This document shows positions 20,090 through 28,418 of a stretch of 64,000 nucleotides of DNA, in pieces. Source of the stretch: Nocardioides speluncae (GTDB lineage: Bacteria; Actinomycetota; Actinomycetes; Propionibacteriales; Nocardioidaceae). Position 1 is the stretch's first letter; each line of letters opens with the position of its first letter. Location of the stretch: assembly GCF_003121585.1 (NCBI RefSeq), contig NZ_QEOO01000016.1:496001-560000 (forward strand), written 5' to 3'. Under the pieces are notes generated by a model. The model was not told the origin of the DNA and did not search any database. It saw only the letters and a list, made by a program, of their open reading frames with translations. Both the position numbers and the translations under genes were made by a program.

Positions 20090-21100
20090 ATGCGTCACCT
20101 GGGGACCCTGCTCACGGTGGTGGCTGGCGCCGCGCTCGTCGGCTGCGGGGGTACGACGAACGCTGAGCGCCCATCGGGGCCGACCGAGCCGGCGCCGACC
20201 ACGATCCCGCCGGTGGTGCGAGCGGGTGGGCCGGCGCGGGTGCTGGCGCTGGTACCGGAGTCCGCGACCACGCTGACCATCACGGACTTCGACGCGGTCC
20301 GCGCGCGCCTCGGCGTACCGGACCTGACGAGCGAGGACCTGATGGCCGACCGGACGGCGTTCTGGGAGCGCGCCGGCAAGGAGAGCGTGCTGCTCACCGA
20401 CGGGCTGCTGCGCGAGGACAGCTCGGCGTTCATGCTCGACCACGGCTTCACCCAGGACGACGTGGACTGGGAGGCGCGGTGGACCGGCCCGGACGGCCCG
20501 GGCTACGCACTGGCCTTCCGGCCCGATCTCGACCTCAGCGGCGTACAGGCCGCGGTCAAGGCCGGCACCGGGCCGCTCGACGAGACGGCCCGGGTGCTCG
20601 CCGCCGACCACCTGCTGGTGTCCGGCGAGGCAACGGACGGAGGGCCGGTGTGGGCGACCGATCCGGCGATCACCGACCTGGTCGTGACCGGCGAGGAGTC
20701 GGCGTACCTGCGTCGCGGCTGTCTCCCGCTTCAGGAGGCGCTCGGCGTCGACGCGACGTACGAGGACCATGAGGCGGTGCTGGCCGAGTACGACGTGACC
20801 GAGCTCGAGCCGCTCGAGGCGGTCGCGCTGACGTTCAAGGACCAGGTGGTGACCGCGCGCCTCGGCGAGGGCCGGACCGATCTGCGGGAGCGCGCCGACC
20901 TAGGCCCGGACTGGCCGGTGACCGGCAGCATCGGCTTCGAGGACGGCTTCACCGGGATGCCGGTGATCGACCCGAACACCGGCCGGATCGGATACCGCGT
21001 CGCCAACCCGGTCGCCGCCGCGAACCTCACCCTCACCCACCTGCTTCCGTTTGCGATCTGCGACGAGGTCGAGCCGTTCGAGGAGCCGACCGGCCTCTGA
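20090..21100 (+). CDS. predicted lipoprotein of unknown function
   Basis: 336 aa. An N-terminal lipoprotein signal is clear: MRHLGTLLTVVAGAALVGC with the lipobox LVGC (Cys19). A Pro/Thr-rich tether follows (about residues 24-42). The mature part begins ARVLALVPESATTLTITDFD, a pattern seen in a family of actinobacterial lipoproteins, but I do not recognise a named domain. Cysteines at about 211 and 324 could form a disulfide. Its start is 17 bp from the divergent NTF2-like gene, so they may share a promoter region. Confidence 0.75.
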   Translation: MRHLGTLLTVVAGAALVGCGGTTNAERPSGPTEPAPTTIPPVVRAGGPARVLALVPESATTLTITDFDAVRARLGVPDLTSEDLMADRTAFWERAGKESVLLTDGLLREDSSAFMLDHGFTQDDVDWEARWTGPDGPGYALAFRPDLDLSGVQAAVKAGTGPLDETARVLAADHLLVSGEATDGGPVWATDPAITDLVVTGEESAYLRRGCLPLQEALGVDATYEDHEAVLAEYDVTELEPLEAVALTFKDQVVTARLGEGRTDLRERADLGPDWPVTGSIGFEDGFTGMPVIDPNTGRIGYRVANPVAAANLTLTHLLPFAICDEVEPFEEPTGL

Positions 21101-21116
21101 GCATTACCGTCGGGGC

Positions 21117-21776
21117 ATGCGCGTGCTCCGCAACAACGGCCTGCTGCTGGTGACCCTCGGCCTGTTCGCGGTCTTCCTGGTGGGCCTGCTGCTCACCGGT
21201 CACGCCGAGCAGAACGCGGAGTTGGCCGAGCACGGCGAGCGGAGCGCGAACCTATGGGCGTACGCCGTGAGCGCCGACTTCGGTCAGGCGGTCTTCGAGA
21301 ACTGGGAGAGCGAGTTCCTGCAGATGGGCATGTACGTCGTGCTGACGGCGTACCTGCTTCAGAAGGGCTCGGCCGAGTCGCGGCCACCGGACGGCGGGAT
21401 CGACAGCGACGAGCCACCTGAGGCGCACCAGACCGACCAGGGCGTGCCCTGGCCGGTATGCCGCGGGGGCGTGGCACTGACGCTGTACAAGAACTCGCTC
21501 GCGATCCTCTTCACGCTGCTGTTCGGTGCCTCGATGTGGCTGCACGCGGTCAGCGGCGCGGCTAAGTATTCCGACGACCAGCTGCAGCACGGCGGCGAGG
21601 CGGTGTCAGCGTGGAGCTATCTCGGCACCTCGGAGTTCTGGTTCGAGTCGTTCCAGAACTGGCAGAGCGAGTTCCTCGCCGTCGCCGTACTGGTGGCGGC
21701 CACGATCTGGCTGCGCCAGCAGCGCTCGCCGCAGTCGAAGCCGGTCCACGCCCCGCACAGCCAGACCGGCGTCTGA
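21117..21776 (+). CDS. DUF6766-like membrane protein
   Basis: 219 aa from the ATG at 21117; an upstream in-frame start at 21051 would overlap the lipoprotein gene and adds only arginine/serine-rich sequence. It begins MRVLRNNGLLLVTLGLFAVF with a membrane helix, then ENWESEFLQMGMYVVLTAYL. A second pair of helices contains SLAILFTLLFGASMWLHAV and QNWQSEFLAVAVLVAATIWL. The two halves are related (NW-x-SEFL repeated), so the protein looks like an internal duplication with four membrane segments. The family is common in actinobacteria and has no known function. Confidence 0.7.
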   Translation: MRVLRNNGLLLVTLGLFAVFLVGLLLTGHAEQNAELAEHGERSANLWAYAVSADFGQAVFENWESEFLQMGMYVVLTAYLLQKGSAESRPPDGGIDSDEPPEAHQTDQGVPWPVCRGGVALTLYKNSLAILFTLLFGASMWLHAVSGAAKYSDDQLQHGGEAVSAWSYLGTSEFWFESFQNWQSEFLAVAVLVAATIWLRQQRSPQSKPVHAPHSQTGV

Positions 21777-21808
21777 ACCGCGCGGCGGGCCTCCGTAGGC
21801 TGGCGGAC

Positions 21809-22543
21809 GTGTCCGAGCTGCTGCGTCCTCGCTACTGGGCGGCGCATCTGCTGGCGCTGGTGCTGCTGGGCGCCGCGGTGTGGCTCGGGCTCTGGCAGTA
21901 CGACGCGTGGTCCGCGCGCCGCGCGGCGGAGGCCCGGTCGCTGACCGAGGAGGATCCCAAGCCGCTTGCTGACGTGATCGGGCCGGACGACCCCTTCCCC
22001 GGCAACTACGTCGGCCAGCCGGTCGACGTCGTCGGAACCTGGGTGCCGGACGGCACGGTCTATGTCTCCGGGCGGGAGCACGACGGCCGCGACGGGTACT
22101 GGGTCGTGACCCCACTCGCGGTCGGAGACTCGGCGGACGACCCGGCGCTGCTTGTTGTCCGCGGCTGGACCGACGACGTGGAGACCGCGCCCCCGGCACC
22201 GACCGGCGAGGCGGAGCTGACCGGCTGGCTGCAGCCGGCCGAGGGCACCGGCGAGGTCGACGAGAACCCCGGTGACGACGTACTCCCCCAGCTGCGGATC
22301 GCCGACGCCATCCAGCACGTCGACCAGGACCTGTACGGCGCGTACGCGGTGGTGACCGACGTCGCCGCGACGCCGGCCGGCGAGGGCCTCGAGCAGGCGA
22401 CCCTGGACCAGCTCCCCGAGGTCGGCCGGTTCACCGGGCTGCGCAACTTCTTCTACGCCATCGAGTGGTGGTTCTTCGGCGCGTTCGTGGCCTTCATCTG
22501 GTGGCGGTGGGTGCGCGAGGAGCGGCCGGACCCCGCCAGGTAG
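21809..22543 (+). CDS. SURF1 family cytochrome oxidase biogenesis protein
   Basis: 244 aa from the GTG at 21809. The start gives SELLRPRYWAAHLLALVLLG, an N-terminal membrane helix with the common actinobacterial SURF1 opening. The soluble part contains DVVGTWVPDGTVYVSGREHDGRDGY, then VVTPLAV and LLVVRGW, the SURF1 core, and the C-terminus has a second helix (NFFYAIEWWFFGAFVAFIWW). SURF1 proteins assist haem a insertion and assembly of aa3-type cytochrome c oxidase. The two-helix, periplasmic-loop topology fits. It precedes a DUF3817 gene by 9 bp. Confidence 0.88.
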   Translation: MSELLRPRYWAAHLLALVLLGAAVWLGLWQYDAWSARRAAEARSLTEEDPKPLADVIGPDDPFPGNYVGQPVDVVGTWVPDGTVYVSGREHDGRDGYWVVTPLAVGDSADDPALLVVRGWTDDVETAPPAPTGEAELTGWLQPAEGTGEVDENPGDDVLPQLRIADAIQHVDQDLYGAYAVVTDVAATPAGEGLEQATLDQLPEVGRFTGLRNFFYAIEWWFFGAFVAFIWWRWVREERPDPAR

Positions 22544-22552
22544 GTTGGCCGC

Positions 22553-22885
22553 GTGTCCAAGCTCGTCACCAGTTACCGCGCGCTCGCACTCGTGGTCGGC
22601 GTCCTGCTGGTCGCCGGCAGCATCTCCTCGATCCTGAAGTACCTGCTGACCGAGGGCAGCGACCTGCAGGAGCTCGGCGATCAGCTGACCTGGATCTGGC
22701 TCGTCCACGGATGGATCTACATGGTCTACGTCGTCGTGGCGTTCTTCCTCAGCCGCCGGGCCGGCTGGTCGCTGCAGTTCCTGGGCGTGTTGCTGCTCGC
22801 GGGGCTGGTCCCCGTGATGATCTTCTTCGTCGAGCACCGTGTTGTCGCTCGGTTGAAGGCTGAGCACCCGGAGCTCGTGGGATAG
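22553..22885 (+). CDS. DUF3817 integral membrane protein
   Basis: 110 aa from a GTG start. Three membrane segments: YRALALVVGVLLVAGSISSI, WLVHGWIYMVYVVVAFFL and LQFLGVLLLAGLVPVMIFFV, with the HGW(I/L)Y motif in the second and an EHRV end after the third. This is the DUF3817 layout, a family frequently next to SURF1 genes in actinobacteria. Function unknown. It lies 9 bp after the SURF1 stop and is probably co-transcribed. Confidence 0.85.
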   Translation: MSKLVTSYRALALVVGVLLVAGSISSILKYLLTEGSDLQELGDQLTWIWLVHGWIYMVYVVVAFFLSRRAGWSLQFLGVLLLAGLVPVMIFFVEHRVVARLKAEHPELVG

Positions 22886-22892
22886 TCCGGCC

Positions 22893-23717
22893 ATGACGAC
22901 TGCGTTCGTGCTCGGCGGAGGCGGCGTACTCGGTGCTGTCGAGGTCGGGATGCTGCGCGCCCTGCTCGAGCGCGACATCCGCCCGGACCTGGTCCTCGGC
23001 ACCTCGATCGGCGCCTTGAACGGCGCGATGGTGGCCCGCGACCCGACGCTCGGGGTCATCGAGCGGCTCACCGACCTGTGGCACGCCGCCGACGGCAGCC
23101 GCGACGTGTACGGCGAGTGGGCGCTGCGGACGGTCAGCCGCGCGGTCCGCTCGGGCACCCACATCTACTCTCCGGAGCCCCTCAAGAAGCGGCTGTACAA
23201 CGAGCTCGGCGACGTGCAGTTTGAGGACCTGCCGGTGCCGCTCCAGGTCTGTGCCGCCAACATCGAGCGGGCCGCCGAGCACTGGTTCACCACCGGACCG
23301 GTGGTCGAGGCGGTGATCGCGAGCGCTGCCGTACCCGGTCTGCTGCCACCGGCCGAGATCGACGGCGAGCACTACCTCGACGGCGGCATCGTGAACTCGA
23401 TTCCGGTCGGCCGCGCGGCCGCCCTCGGCGCGACCCGGATCTTCGTCCTCCAGGTCGGCCGGATCGACCGGCCGCTGACTGCGCCGAAGCGCCCATGGGA
23501 GGTGGCGCGGGTGTCGTTCGAGATCGCGCGGCGGCACCGGTTCGTGCGGGAGCTGTCGGAGCTGCCCGAGGGCGTGGTCGCGCATGTACTGCCCGCCGCC
23601 GGCACCTCCGCCAAGGACGACTCCCTGCTAGCCCACCGCGACTTCTCCGGGATCGCGCACCGGATCGAGTCGACGTACGCCGCGGCGGTCGCCTACCTCG
23701 ACGAGCACCTCTCGTGA
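22893..23717 (+). CDS. patatin-like phospholipase
   Basis: 274 aa. The glycine-rich oxyanion loop GGGGVLG is at residues 8-14, the nucleophile elbow GTSIG has Ser38, and the dyad aspartate is Asp163 in YLDGGIVNSIP. These are the three hallmarks of patatin/RssA-type serine hydrolases, which cleave acyl groups from lipids. No signal peptide is seen, so it is likely cytoplasmic or membrane-associated. Its stop overlaps the GTG of the following acyltransferase (GTGA), which suggests a lipid remodelling pair: deacylation and reacylation. Confidence 0.88.
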   Translation: MTTAFVLGGGGVLGAVEVGMLRALLERDIRPDLVLGTSIGALNGAMVARDPTLGVIERLTDLWHAADGSRDVYGEWALRTVSRAVRSGTHIYSPEPLKKRLYNELGDVQFEDLPVPLQVCAANIERAAEHWFTTGPVVEAVIASAAVPGLLPPAEIDGEHYLDGGIVNSIPVGRAAALGATRIFVLQVGRIDRPLTAPKRPWEVARVSFEIARRHRFVRELSELPEGVVAHVLPAAGTSAKDDSLLAHRDFSGIAHRIESTYAAAVAYLDEHLS

Positions 23718-24712
23718 TCTGGCTGCTGCGCCGGCTGGTGATCGCGCCGGCCGTGATCGGGCTGACGGTGCTGATGTGGGTGACGCTGCCGATCTGGCTG
23801 ATCGTGGCGGCCTTCGTCTCGCCGCGGCTGCCGGGACGCTGGCGGGCGCTGCGGGTGCTGTGGATCGCGATCCTGTACCTCACCGCCGAGGCGATCCTGC
23901 TCGTGGAGCTGCTCGGTCTGTGGATCGCGTCGGGGTTCGGGCTGTGGATCCGCAAGCCGTTCTTCGAGCGGGTCCACTACGACCTGGTCGAGTTCACCAC
24001 CCGCATCATCTTCCGCGAGGCGCGGCGGGTGGCCCGGCTGAAGATCGTGACCGAGGGCCCGGCGCCCGACGCACACCCCGGCAAGCCGATCCTGGTCTGC
24101 TGCCGGCATGCCGGCCCGGGCGACTCGTTCACGCTGATCTACGCGCTGATGCGGTGGTACCGGCGCGAGCCACGCGTCGTACTCAAGGACACGCTGGCGT
24201 GGGACCCCGCGATCGACGTGATCCTGCGCCGGCTCCCGGCCCGCTTCATCTCGCCGAACCCGGCCGCCGGCTCGGACCTCGAGTCCCAGATCGGCGACCT
24301 CGCCACCGGGCTCGACGAGAACGACGCCTTCGTGATCTTCCCGGAGGGCGGCAACTTCACGCCGGCACGGCGGGAGCGCGCGATCGAACGGCTGCGCAAG
24401 CTCGGCCTGGACAAGATGGCCGCGCGGGCCGAGGACATGCTGCACGTGCTGGCACCCCGCCCCGGCGGCTTCCTGGCCGCCCTCGACGCGGCCCCCGACG
24501 CCGACGTGGTCCTGGTCGCGCACACCGGCCTGGACCACATGCTCCGCGTCAGCGACGTGTGGCGCGAGCTGCCGCTGGACAAGGAGATCATCATGCGCTG
24601 GTGGCAGGTCCCCCGCGACGAGATCCCCGTCGCCCGCGACGACCGCATCGACTGGCTCTACTCCTGGTGGGAGCGCATCGACGACTGGATCGAGGAGAAC
24701 CGGCCGGTGTGA
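23714..24712 (+). CDS. PlsC-like acyltransferase
   Basis: 332 aa from the GTG overlapping the patatin stop. Two or three N-terminal hydrophobic segments (about residues 3-30 and 43-75) precede the acyltransferase core. The HX4D motif is H132-A-G-P-G-D137, the VVLKDTLAWDP segment follows, and FPEGGNF is at 209-215, where the usual FPEG(T/S)R is replaced by FPEGGNF. The family transfers acyl groups to lysophospholipids. The substitution after FPEG occurs in a subgroup of actinobacterial membrane acyltransferases and may alter specificity. The C-terminus is rich in Trp and Asp (RIDWLYSWWERIDDWIEE). Confidence 0.82.
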   Translation: MIWLLRRLVIAPAVIGLTVLMWVTLPIWLIVAAFVSPRLPGRWRALRVLWIAILYLTAEAILLVELLGLWIASGFGLWIRKPFFERVHYDLVEFTTRIIFREARRVARLKIVTEGPAPDAHPGKPILVCCRHAGPGDSFTLIYALMRWYRREPRVVLKDTLAWDPAIDVILRRLPARFISPNPAAGSDLESQIGDLATGLDENDAFVIFPEGGNFTPARRERAIERLRKLGLDKMAARAEDMLHVLAPRPGGFLAALDAAPDADVVLVAHTGLDHMLRVSDVWRELPLDKEIIMRWWQVPRDEIPVARDDRIDWLYSWWERIDDWIEENRPV

Positions 24713-24718
24713 GGTGAC

Positions 24719-24782
24719 GGAATCCCCGGTCAGCCGGGGATTCCTGACGTTGTGGGCCGTTGCAACGCCCCACAACGTCAGG
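24719..24782. terminator. two tandem hairpins between convergent genes
   Basis: First hairpin GGAATCCCCGG/CCGGGGATTCC (24719-24729, 24734-24744). The second is CCTGACGTTGTGGG/CCCACAACGTCAGG (24743-24756, 24769-24782), a perfect 14-bp stem. The two share two bases. They lie between the acyltransferase (plus) and the sunset-domain gene (minus) and can terminate from both sides. Confidence 0.8.
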
Positions 24783-24813
24783 AAGTGGCTGCCAACCCTG
24801 TCCGATTCGGCTT

Positions 24814-25761
24814 TCAGCCGGCCTTGACGAAGCCGGCCTTCTCGGCGGCTTCCTCGGTGCGGAACCACACCTCGGCGATGGTCTTGCCGTACCAGGGGGA
24901 GGCGGGGGTGTGGTACTTCCCCGAGTCCTGGTTGCCCTTGATGTCGAAGCCCTCGGGGGCCGAGCCGTCGGGCATCGGGGCGGCGGCGTCCTCGCCGAGC
25001 TCCAGGCCGGCGAAGCGCTTGGTACGGCGAGTCGGCGCGGCGGCCGGCGCGGTCTCGACCGCGAACGGGTCGCCGACCTCGATCACCTCGGCCGGCGCGT
25101 CCGGTGTGGTGACCTCGTGCGGGCCGTCGGTGGCGTCGGAGATCGCCTCGCCCGGGCTCGCGGCGGCCGCGTCATCGGCCGGCTCCTCGACCACAGGCTC
25201 CTCGACAGCGTCCTCCGCAGCCGGCTCGTCGTCGTACGCCGCGATCACCTCGGGCGGCTCGGGAGCGGTCTCGTCGTACGCGGTGGTCTCGGCCTGAGGA
25301 GCGTCGTACGGCGCGGCCGAGACCGGCGCCTCCGCACTGAGATCCGGCGGTACGACGTCGGCCGCGGCCCGCGGCGCAGGCGGCGGCGCCGGGGTGTAGG
25401 ACTGCTGCCAGTTGCCGCCCGACGAGTCACCGAGCAGCTTCTTGGCGACCACACCGGCCGCGGCCGCGAGACCACCGACCACGATCAGCTTCTTGAGCTT
25501 GCCGCCCTTGCGCCGCTTGCCCGTGGGCTCCTCGGCGAACGCGGCCAGCGTCGTACCGGCGGCGACCCGGCCGCTGGCGGCCTTCTCGGCGGCCAGCGCC
25601 TTGCCCTCGGCAAGCAGAGGAGCCGCCTTCGCCCTGGCGTCCGCGAGCGCCGGCCCCGCCTTCTCGCGAGCGGTGTCCACGGCGGACTCAATCTGGGGGA
25701 GGATGCTTTCGGCGAGCTCGGCCGCCTGGTCGATCAGGGTCTTCTTCCTACGGATGCCCAT
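24814..25761 (-). CDS. sunset-domain protein with disordered acidic linker
   Basis: 315 aa. The N-terminal ~80 residues are helical and basic ([22 protein letters not shown]). A hydrophobic or glycine-rich helix follows ([23 protein letters not shown]). Residues about 120-265 are low-complexity, rich in Pro, Ala and Glu. The last ~45 residues match the sunset domain: [20 protein letters not shown], then a [13 protein letters not shown] end. Sunset domains are short C-terminal modules of unknown binding partner, often on envelope or nuclease-related proteins. It is divergent from the cyclophilin gene, an arrangement often kept in actinobacteria. Confidence 0.75.
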   Translation of the reverse strand: MGIRRKKTLIDQAAELAESILPQIESAVDTAREKAGPALADARAKAAPLLAEGKALAAEKAASGRVAAGTTLAAFAEEPTGKRRKGGKLKKLIVVGGLAAAAGVVAKKLLGDSSGGNWQQSYTPAPPPAPRAAADVVPPDLSAEAPVSAAPYDAPQAETTAYDETAPEPPEVIAAYDDEPAAEDAVEEPVVEEPADDAAAASPGEAISDATDGPHEVTTPDAPAEVIEVGDPFAVETAPAAAPTRRTKRFAGLELGEDAAAPMPDGSAPEGFDIKGNQDSGKYHTPASPWYGKTIAEVWFRTEEAAEKAGFVKAG

Positions 25762-25907
25762 GGCTCCTGCGATTCCTCTCGTCGGGTTTCAGGGTTGATC
25801 ATGCCGAAGCCGGGCCGCTCGGCAAAGGGTGACCAAAAGGGCGACGTGTCGCGGGGTTGCGGAGCCTGCGAAGATCGGACTGCTACGCACATCGAAGAGA
25901 GGCAGTC

Positions 25908-26447
25908 ATGTCCGACCTCCAGGCCGTCCTGAAGACCAACCAGGGCGACATCACGATCAGCCTGTTCCCGAACCACGCGCCGAAGACCGTCGAGAACTTC
26001 GTCGGCCTCGCCGAGGGCACCAAGGAGTACGCCGACCCGAAGTCCGGCGCCACGACGACCGGCAAGTTCTACGACGGTCTCGGCTTCCACCGGATCATCG
26101 ACGGCTTCATGATCCAGGGTGGCTGCCCGCTCGGGACCGGCACCGGCGGACCGGGCTACCAGTTCGACGACGAGATCCACCCGGAGCTGCAGTTCACCAA
26201 GCCCTACCTGCTGGCGATGGCCAACGCCGGCAAGGACCGCCGTACCGGCGGCGGCACCAACGGCTCCCAGTTCTTCGTCACCGTCGGCACGACCGCCTGG
26301 CTCAACGGCAAGCACACCATCTTCGGTGAGGTCGCCGACCAGGCCTCGCGCGACGTCGTCGACACGATCGCCAAGCTGCCCACCGGCGCGCAGGACCGGC
26401 CGGCCGAGGCAGTCGTGATCGAGTCCGTGGAGATCGTGCGCTCCTGA
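25908..26447 (+). CDS. peptidyl-prolyl cis-trans isomerase (cyclophilin type)
   Basis: 179 aa from the ATG at 25908, which has AGAGAGGCAG upstream; earlier in-frame starts lie in non-coding-like sequence. The cyclophilin core is present: FHRIIDGFMIQGGCPLGTG with the catalytic arginine, then NGSQFFVTVGTTAWLNGKH (the SQFFI and W-LDGKH motifs) and VFGEV-type end (here IFGEVADQAS). It catalyses prolyl isomerisation during folding. No signal sequence, so it is cytoplasmic, like PpiA of Mycobacterium tuberculosis, which has the same genomic position near crgA and the rhomboid gene. Confidence 0.92.
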   Translation: MSDLQAVLKTNQGDITISLFPNHAPKTVENFVGLAEGTKEYADPKSGATTTGKFYDGLGFHRIIDGFMIQGGCPLGTGTGGPGYQFDDEIHPELQFTKPYLLAMANAGKDRRTGGGTNGSQFFVTVGTTAWLNGKHTIFGEVADQASRDVVDTIAKLPTGAQDRPAEAVVIESVEIVRS

Positions 26448-26457
26448 GCGCCGCACC

Positions 26458-27396
26458 ATGAGCACAGAGCCGCCTGCCGAGGGGGCGGTGCCGGTCTGCT
26501 ACCGGCACCCCGCCAAGGAGACCTACATCCGCTGCCAGCGTTGCGAGCGGCCGATCTGCCCGGACTGCATGCGCCCGGCGGCGGTCGGGTTCCAGTGCCC
26601 GAACTGTGTGCACGAGGGGGCGCGTACGACGCGCTCCGCGCGCACGGCGTACGGCGGTGAGCGGTCCGCCAACCCGGCCCTCACCTCGATCGTGCTGGTC
26701 GTGACGAACGTTGCCGTCTGGCTGCTGATCCTGGCGACCGGTGGCCGGGAGAGCCGCTGGGTCGAGCGGCTGGCGCTGCTGCCGGACGGCCGCTGCATGG
26801 CCAGCGACCGGGAGAGCTGGTTCCCCAACGCGGACTCGGCCAGCGCCTGCCGGACGGTCCCCGGGGCCGACTGGGTGCCCGGCGTCGCCGAAGGCGCCCC
26901 GTGGCAGCTGCTCACCAGCGTCTTCGCGCACGTCGAGCCGTGGCACATCGCGTTCAACATGGTCGCCCTGTGGTTCCTCGGCCCGCAGTTGGAGATGGCG
27001 ATCGGCCGGGCCCGCTACCTCGCGCTCTACCTGCTGTCGGGGCTCGCCGGCTCGGCCTGCGTCTACTGGCTCGCCGACGAGCAGGTGCAGACGCTGGGCG
27101 CGTCGGGCGCGATCTTCGGGCTGATGGGCGCGCTGCTGATCGTTGCGGTCAAGGTCGGCGGCAACTACCAGCAGATCCTCATGTGGATCGGGATCAACTT
27201 CCTGATCACGATCGTGGGCCGCGGGTTCATCTCGTGGCAGGGCCACCTCGGTGGCTTCCTCGGCGGCCTCGCGATCGCGGCGCTGCTGGTCTATGCGCCG
27301 CGGACCCGGCGTACCACCTGGCAGGTCGCGGGTCTCGCCGCGCTCGCCGGCGTGCTCGCCGTACTCTTCGCGGTCCGGACCACGATGCTGGTCTGA
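26458..27396 (+). CDS. rhomboid intramembrane serine protease with N-terminal zinc finger
   Basis: 312 aa. The N-terminus has a B-box-like zinc finger with eight potential ligands (CYRHP, RCQRCERPICPDC and CPNC). Six or more membrane helices follow. The catalytic serine is Ser216 in GASG (214-217) and the partner histidine is His263 in GHLGG; the HIAFNM motif provides the oxyanion-site histidine and asparagine. Rhomboids cleave single-pass membrane proteins within the bilayer. The N-terminal zinc finger is common among actinobacterial rhomboids. It is 10 bp after the cyclophilin stop, so probably co-transcribed. Confidence 0.93.
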   Translation: MSTEPPAEGAVPVCYRHPAKETYIRCQRCERPICPDCMRPAAVGFQCPNCVHEGARTTRSARTAYGGERSANPALTSIVLVVTNVAVWLLILATGGRESRWVERLALLPDGRCMASDRESWFPNADSASACRTVPGADWVPGVAEGAPWQLLTSVFAHVEPWHIAFNMVALWFLGPQLEMAIGRARYLALYLLSGLAGSACVYWLADEQVQTLGASGAIFGLMGALLIVAVKVGGNYQQILMWIGINFLITIVGRGFISWQGHLGGFLGGLAIAALLVYAPRTRRTTWQVAGLAALAGVLAVLFAVRTTMLV

Positions 27397-27412
27397 CGCC
27401 GACCCGAACCAC

Positions 27413-27450
27413 AACGAAGGGCCGCTCCGATGCCGGAGCGGCCCTTCGTT
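27413..27450. terminator. strong intrinsic terminator
   Basis: AACGAAGGGCCGCTCC and GGAGCGGCCCTTCGTT form a perfect 16-bp stem with a 6-nt loop, 17 bp after the rhomboid stop. The symmetric shape can also stop transcription of the convergent crgA. Confidence 0.9.
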
Positions 27451-27458
27451 ATGCACAG

Positions 27459-27467
27459 TGTGGATAA
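27459..27467 (-). promoter_or_regulatory. perfect DnaA box in convergent intergenic region
   Basis: TGTGGATAA, the exact reverse of TTATCCACA, followed 5 bp later by a weaker TGTGGAGAA (27472-27480). It lies between the ends of the rhomboid and crgA genes, not in a promoter, about 18 kb from oriC. Confidence 0.6.
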
Positions 27468-27491
27468 CTCCTGTGGAGAACTACACGTGTG

Positions 27492-28343
27492 TCATTCCCA
27501 CTTGGTAGCGAAGGCGAAGCCCACCGCCATGAAGCCGATGCCGGCCATCAGGTTGTACTGCTCGAGGTCGTTCATCACCCAGACCTTGCTCGGGTCGTCG
27601 CTGATCACGTAGTACGTGCAGATCCACAGCAGACCGAACAGGAAGCAGCCGAGCATCCCGACCACCACGCCGCGGCCGCGGCCGAGCGGCGTCGACTTGT
27701 GGGCAGAGGCCGCCAGGCCGAGCAGGATCAGGCCGAAGCCGACCGCGTAGTTCCAGTCCTTCAGGTCCGCGATGAGCTTCGGCTTGCCTGTGGTCGCCGG
27801 GAGGGCTGTCGGATCGACGCGGACCTGCATGTAGAAGTAGGTGATCCAGGAGATGCCGGCGAGGATCAGCAGCATCGCAATCAGGAAGCGGTTGCCGGAC
27901 TTGTACGCCGCCAGCACCGTGCCGGCGAGCACCAGCACGAGCGCGATGACGTAGTTCCACTGCTTGAGGTCGGCGAGTGCCCCGGGCGCTGAGTCGGGCC
28001 GGACCTCGGCCGCGTAGTAGGTGAGCCAGCAGAGGCCAACCGCCATCAGCAGCGCTGCAGCCAGGAACCTGATCGGCAGCTTCAGTGTCCCAATCGCAAT
28101 CCCTGCGAAGATCAGGGTGGCCGCGATCAGGAAGTTCCATTGCCTCAGGTCGGCCAGGAACTTCGGGCTGCCCGCCTTCTCCGGGGGGATCGCCGTCGGG
28201 TCGGCGCGCAGCCCCCAGTAGTAGAAGGCGAACCACGCGATTCCGGCAGCGACGAGCACCGGACCGATCCAGAACCGGTGCGAGTACTCCGGCCCGCTGG
28301 CCAGGTCGAGCGACTCCTGCTTTGCTTTGATGAGCTTGGCCAC
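27492..28343 (-). CDS. crgA: CrgA-like cell division protein with four tandem modules
   Basis: 283 aa from the GTG at 28343 (AGGAG six bases upstream; a TTG one codon earlier is possible). CrgA is normally a ~85-95-aa protein with two membrane helices that recruits septal proteins such as FtsZ, FtsQ and PBPs. Here the two-helix unit occurs four times. Each unit has a first helix, a loop with a DP or DS and a QWN/DWN/QYN motif, then a second helix: LADLRQWNFLIAATLIF, LADLKQWNYVIALVLVL, IADLKDWNYAVGFGLIL, and finally LEQYNLMAGIGFMAVGFA with the typical CrgA end FATKWE. That gives about eight membrane segments. Position beside the rhomboid, cyclophilin and PknB genes fits CrgA. Confidence 0.82.
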   Translation of the reverse strand: MAKLIKAKQESLDLASGPEYSHRFWIGPVLVAAGIAWFAFYYWGLRADPTAIPPEKAGSPKFLADLRQWNFLIAATLIFAGIAIGTLKLPIRFLAAALLMAVGLCWLTYYAAEVRPDSAPGALADLKQWNYVIALVLVLAGTVLAAYKSGNRFLIAMLLILAGISWITYFYMQVRVDPTALPATTGKPKLIADLKDWNYAVGFGLILLGLAASAHKSTPLGRGRGVVVGMLGCFLFGLLWICTYYVISDDPSKVWVMNDLEQYNLMAGIGFMAVGFAFATKWE

Positions 28344-28418
28344 CAACTACTCCTCGGGTCAACGTGGGCGACGAAGATGAGTGTGACTGTTCGTGCGCCG
28401 CGGGTTAGCGTAGTCGTC

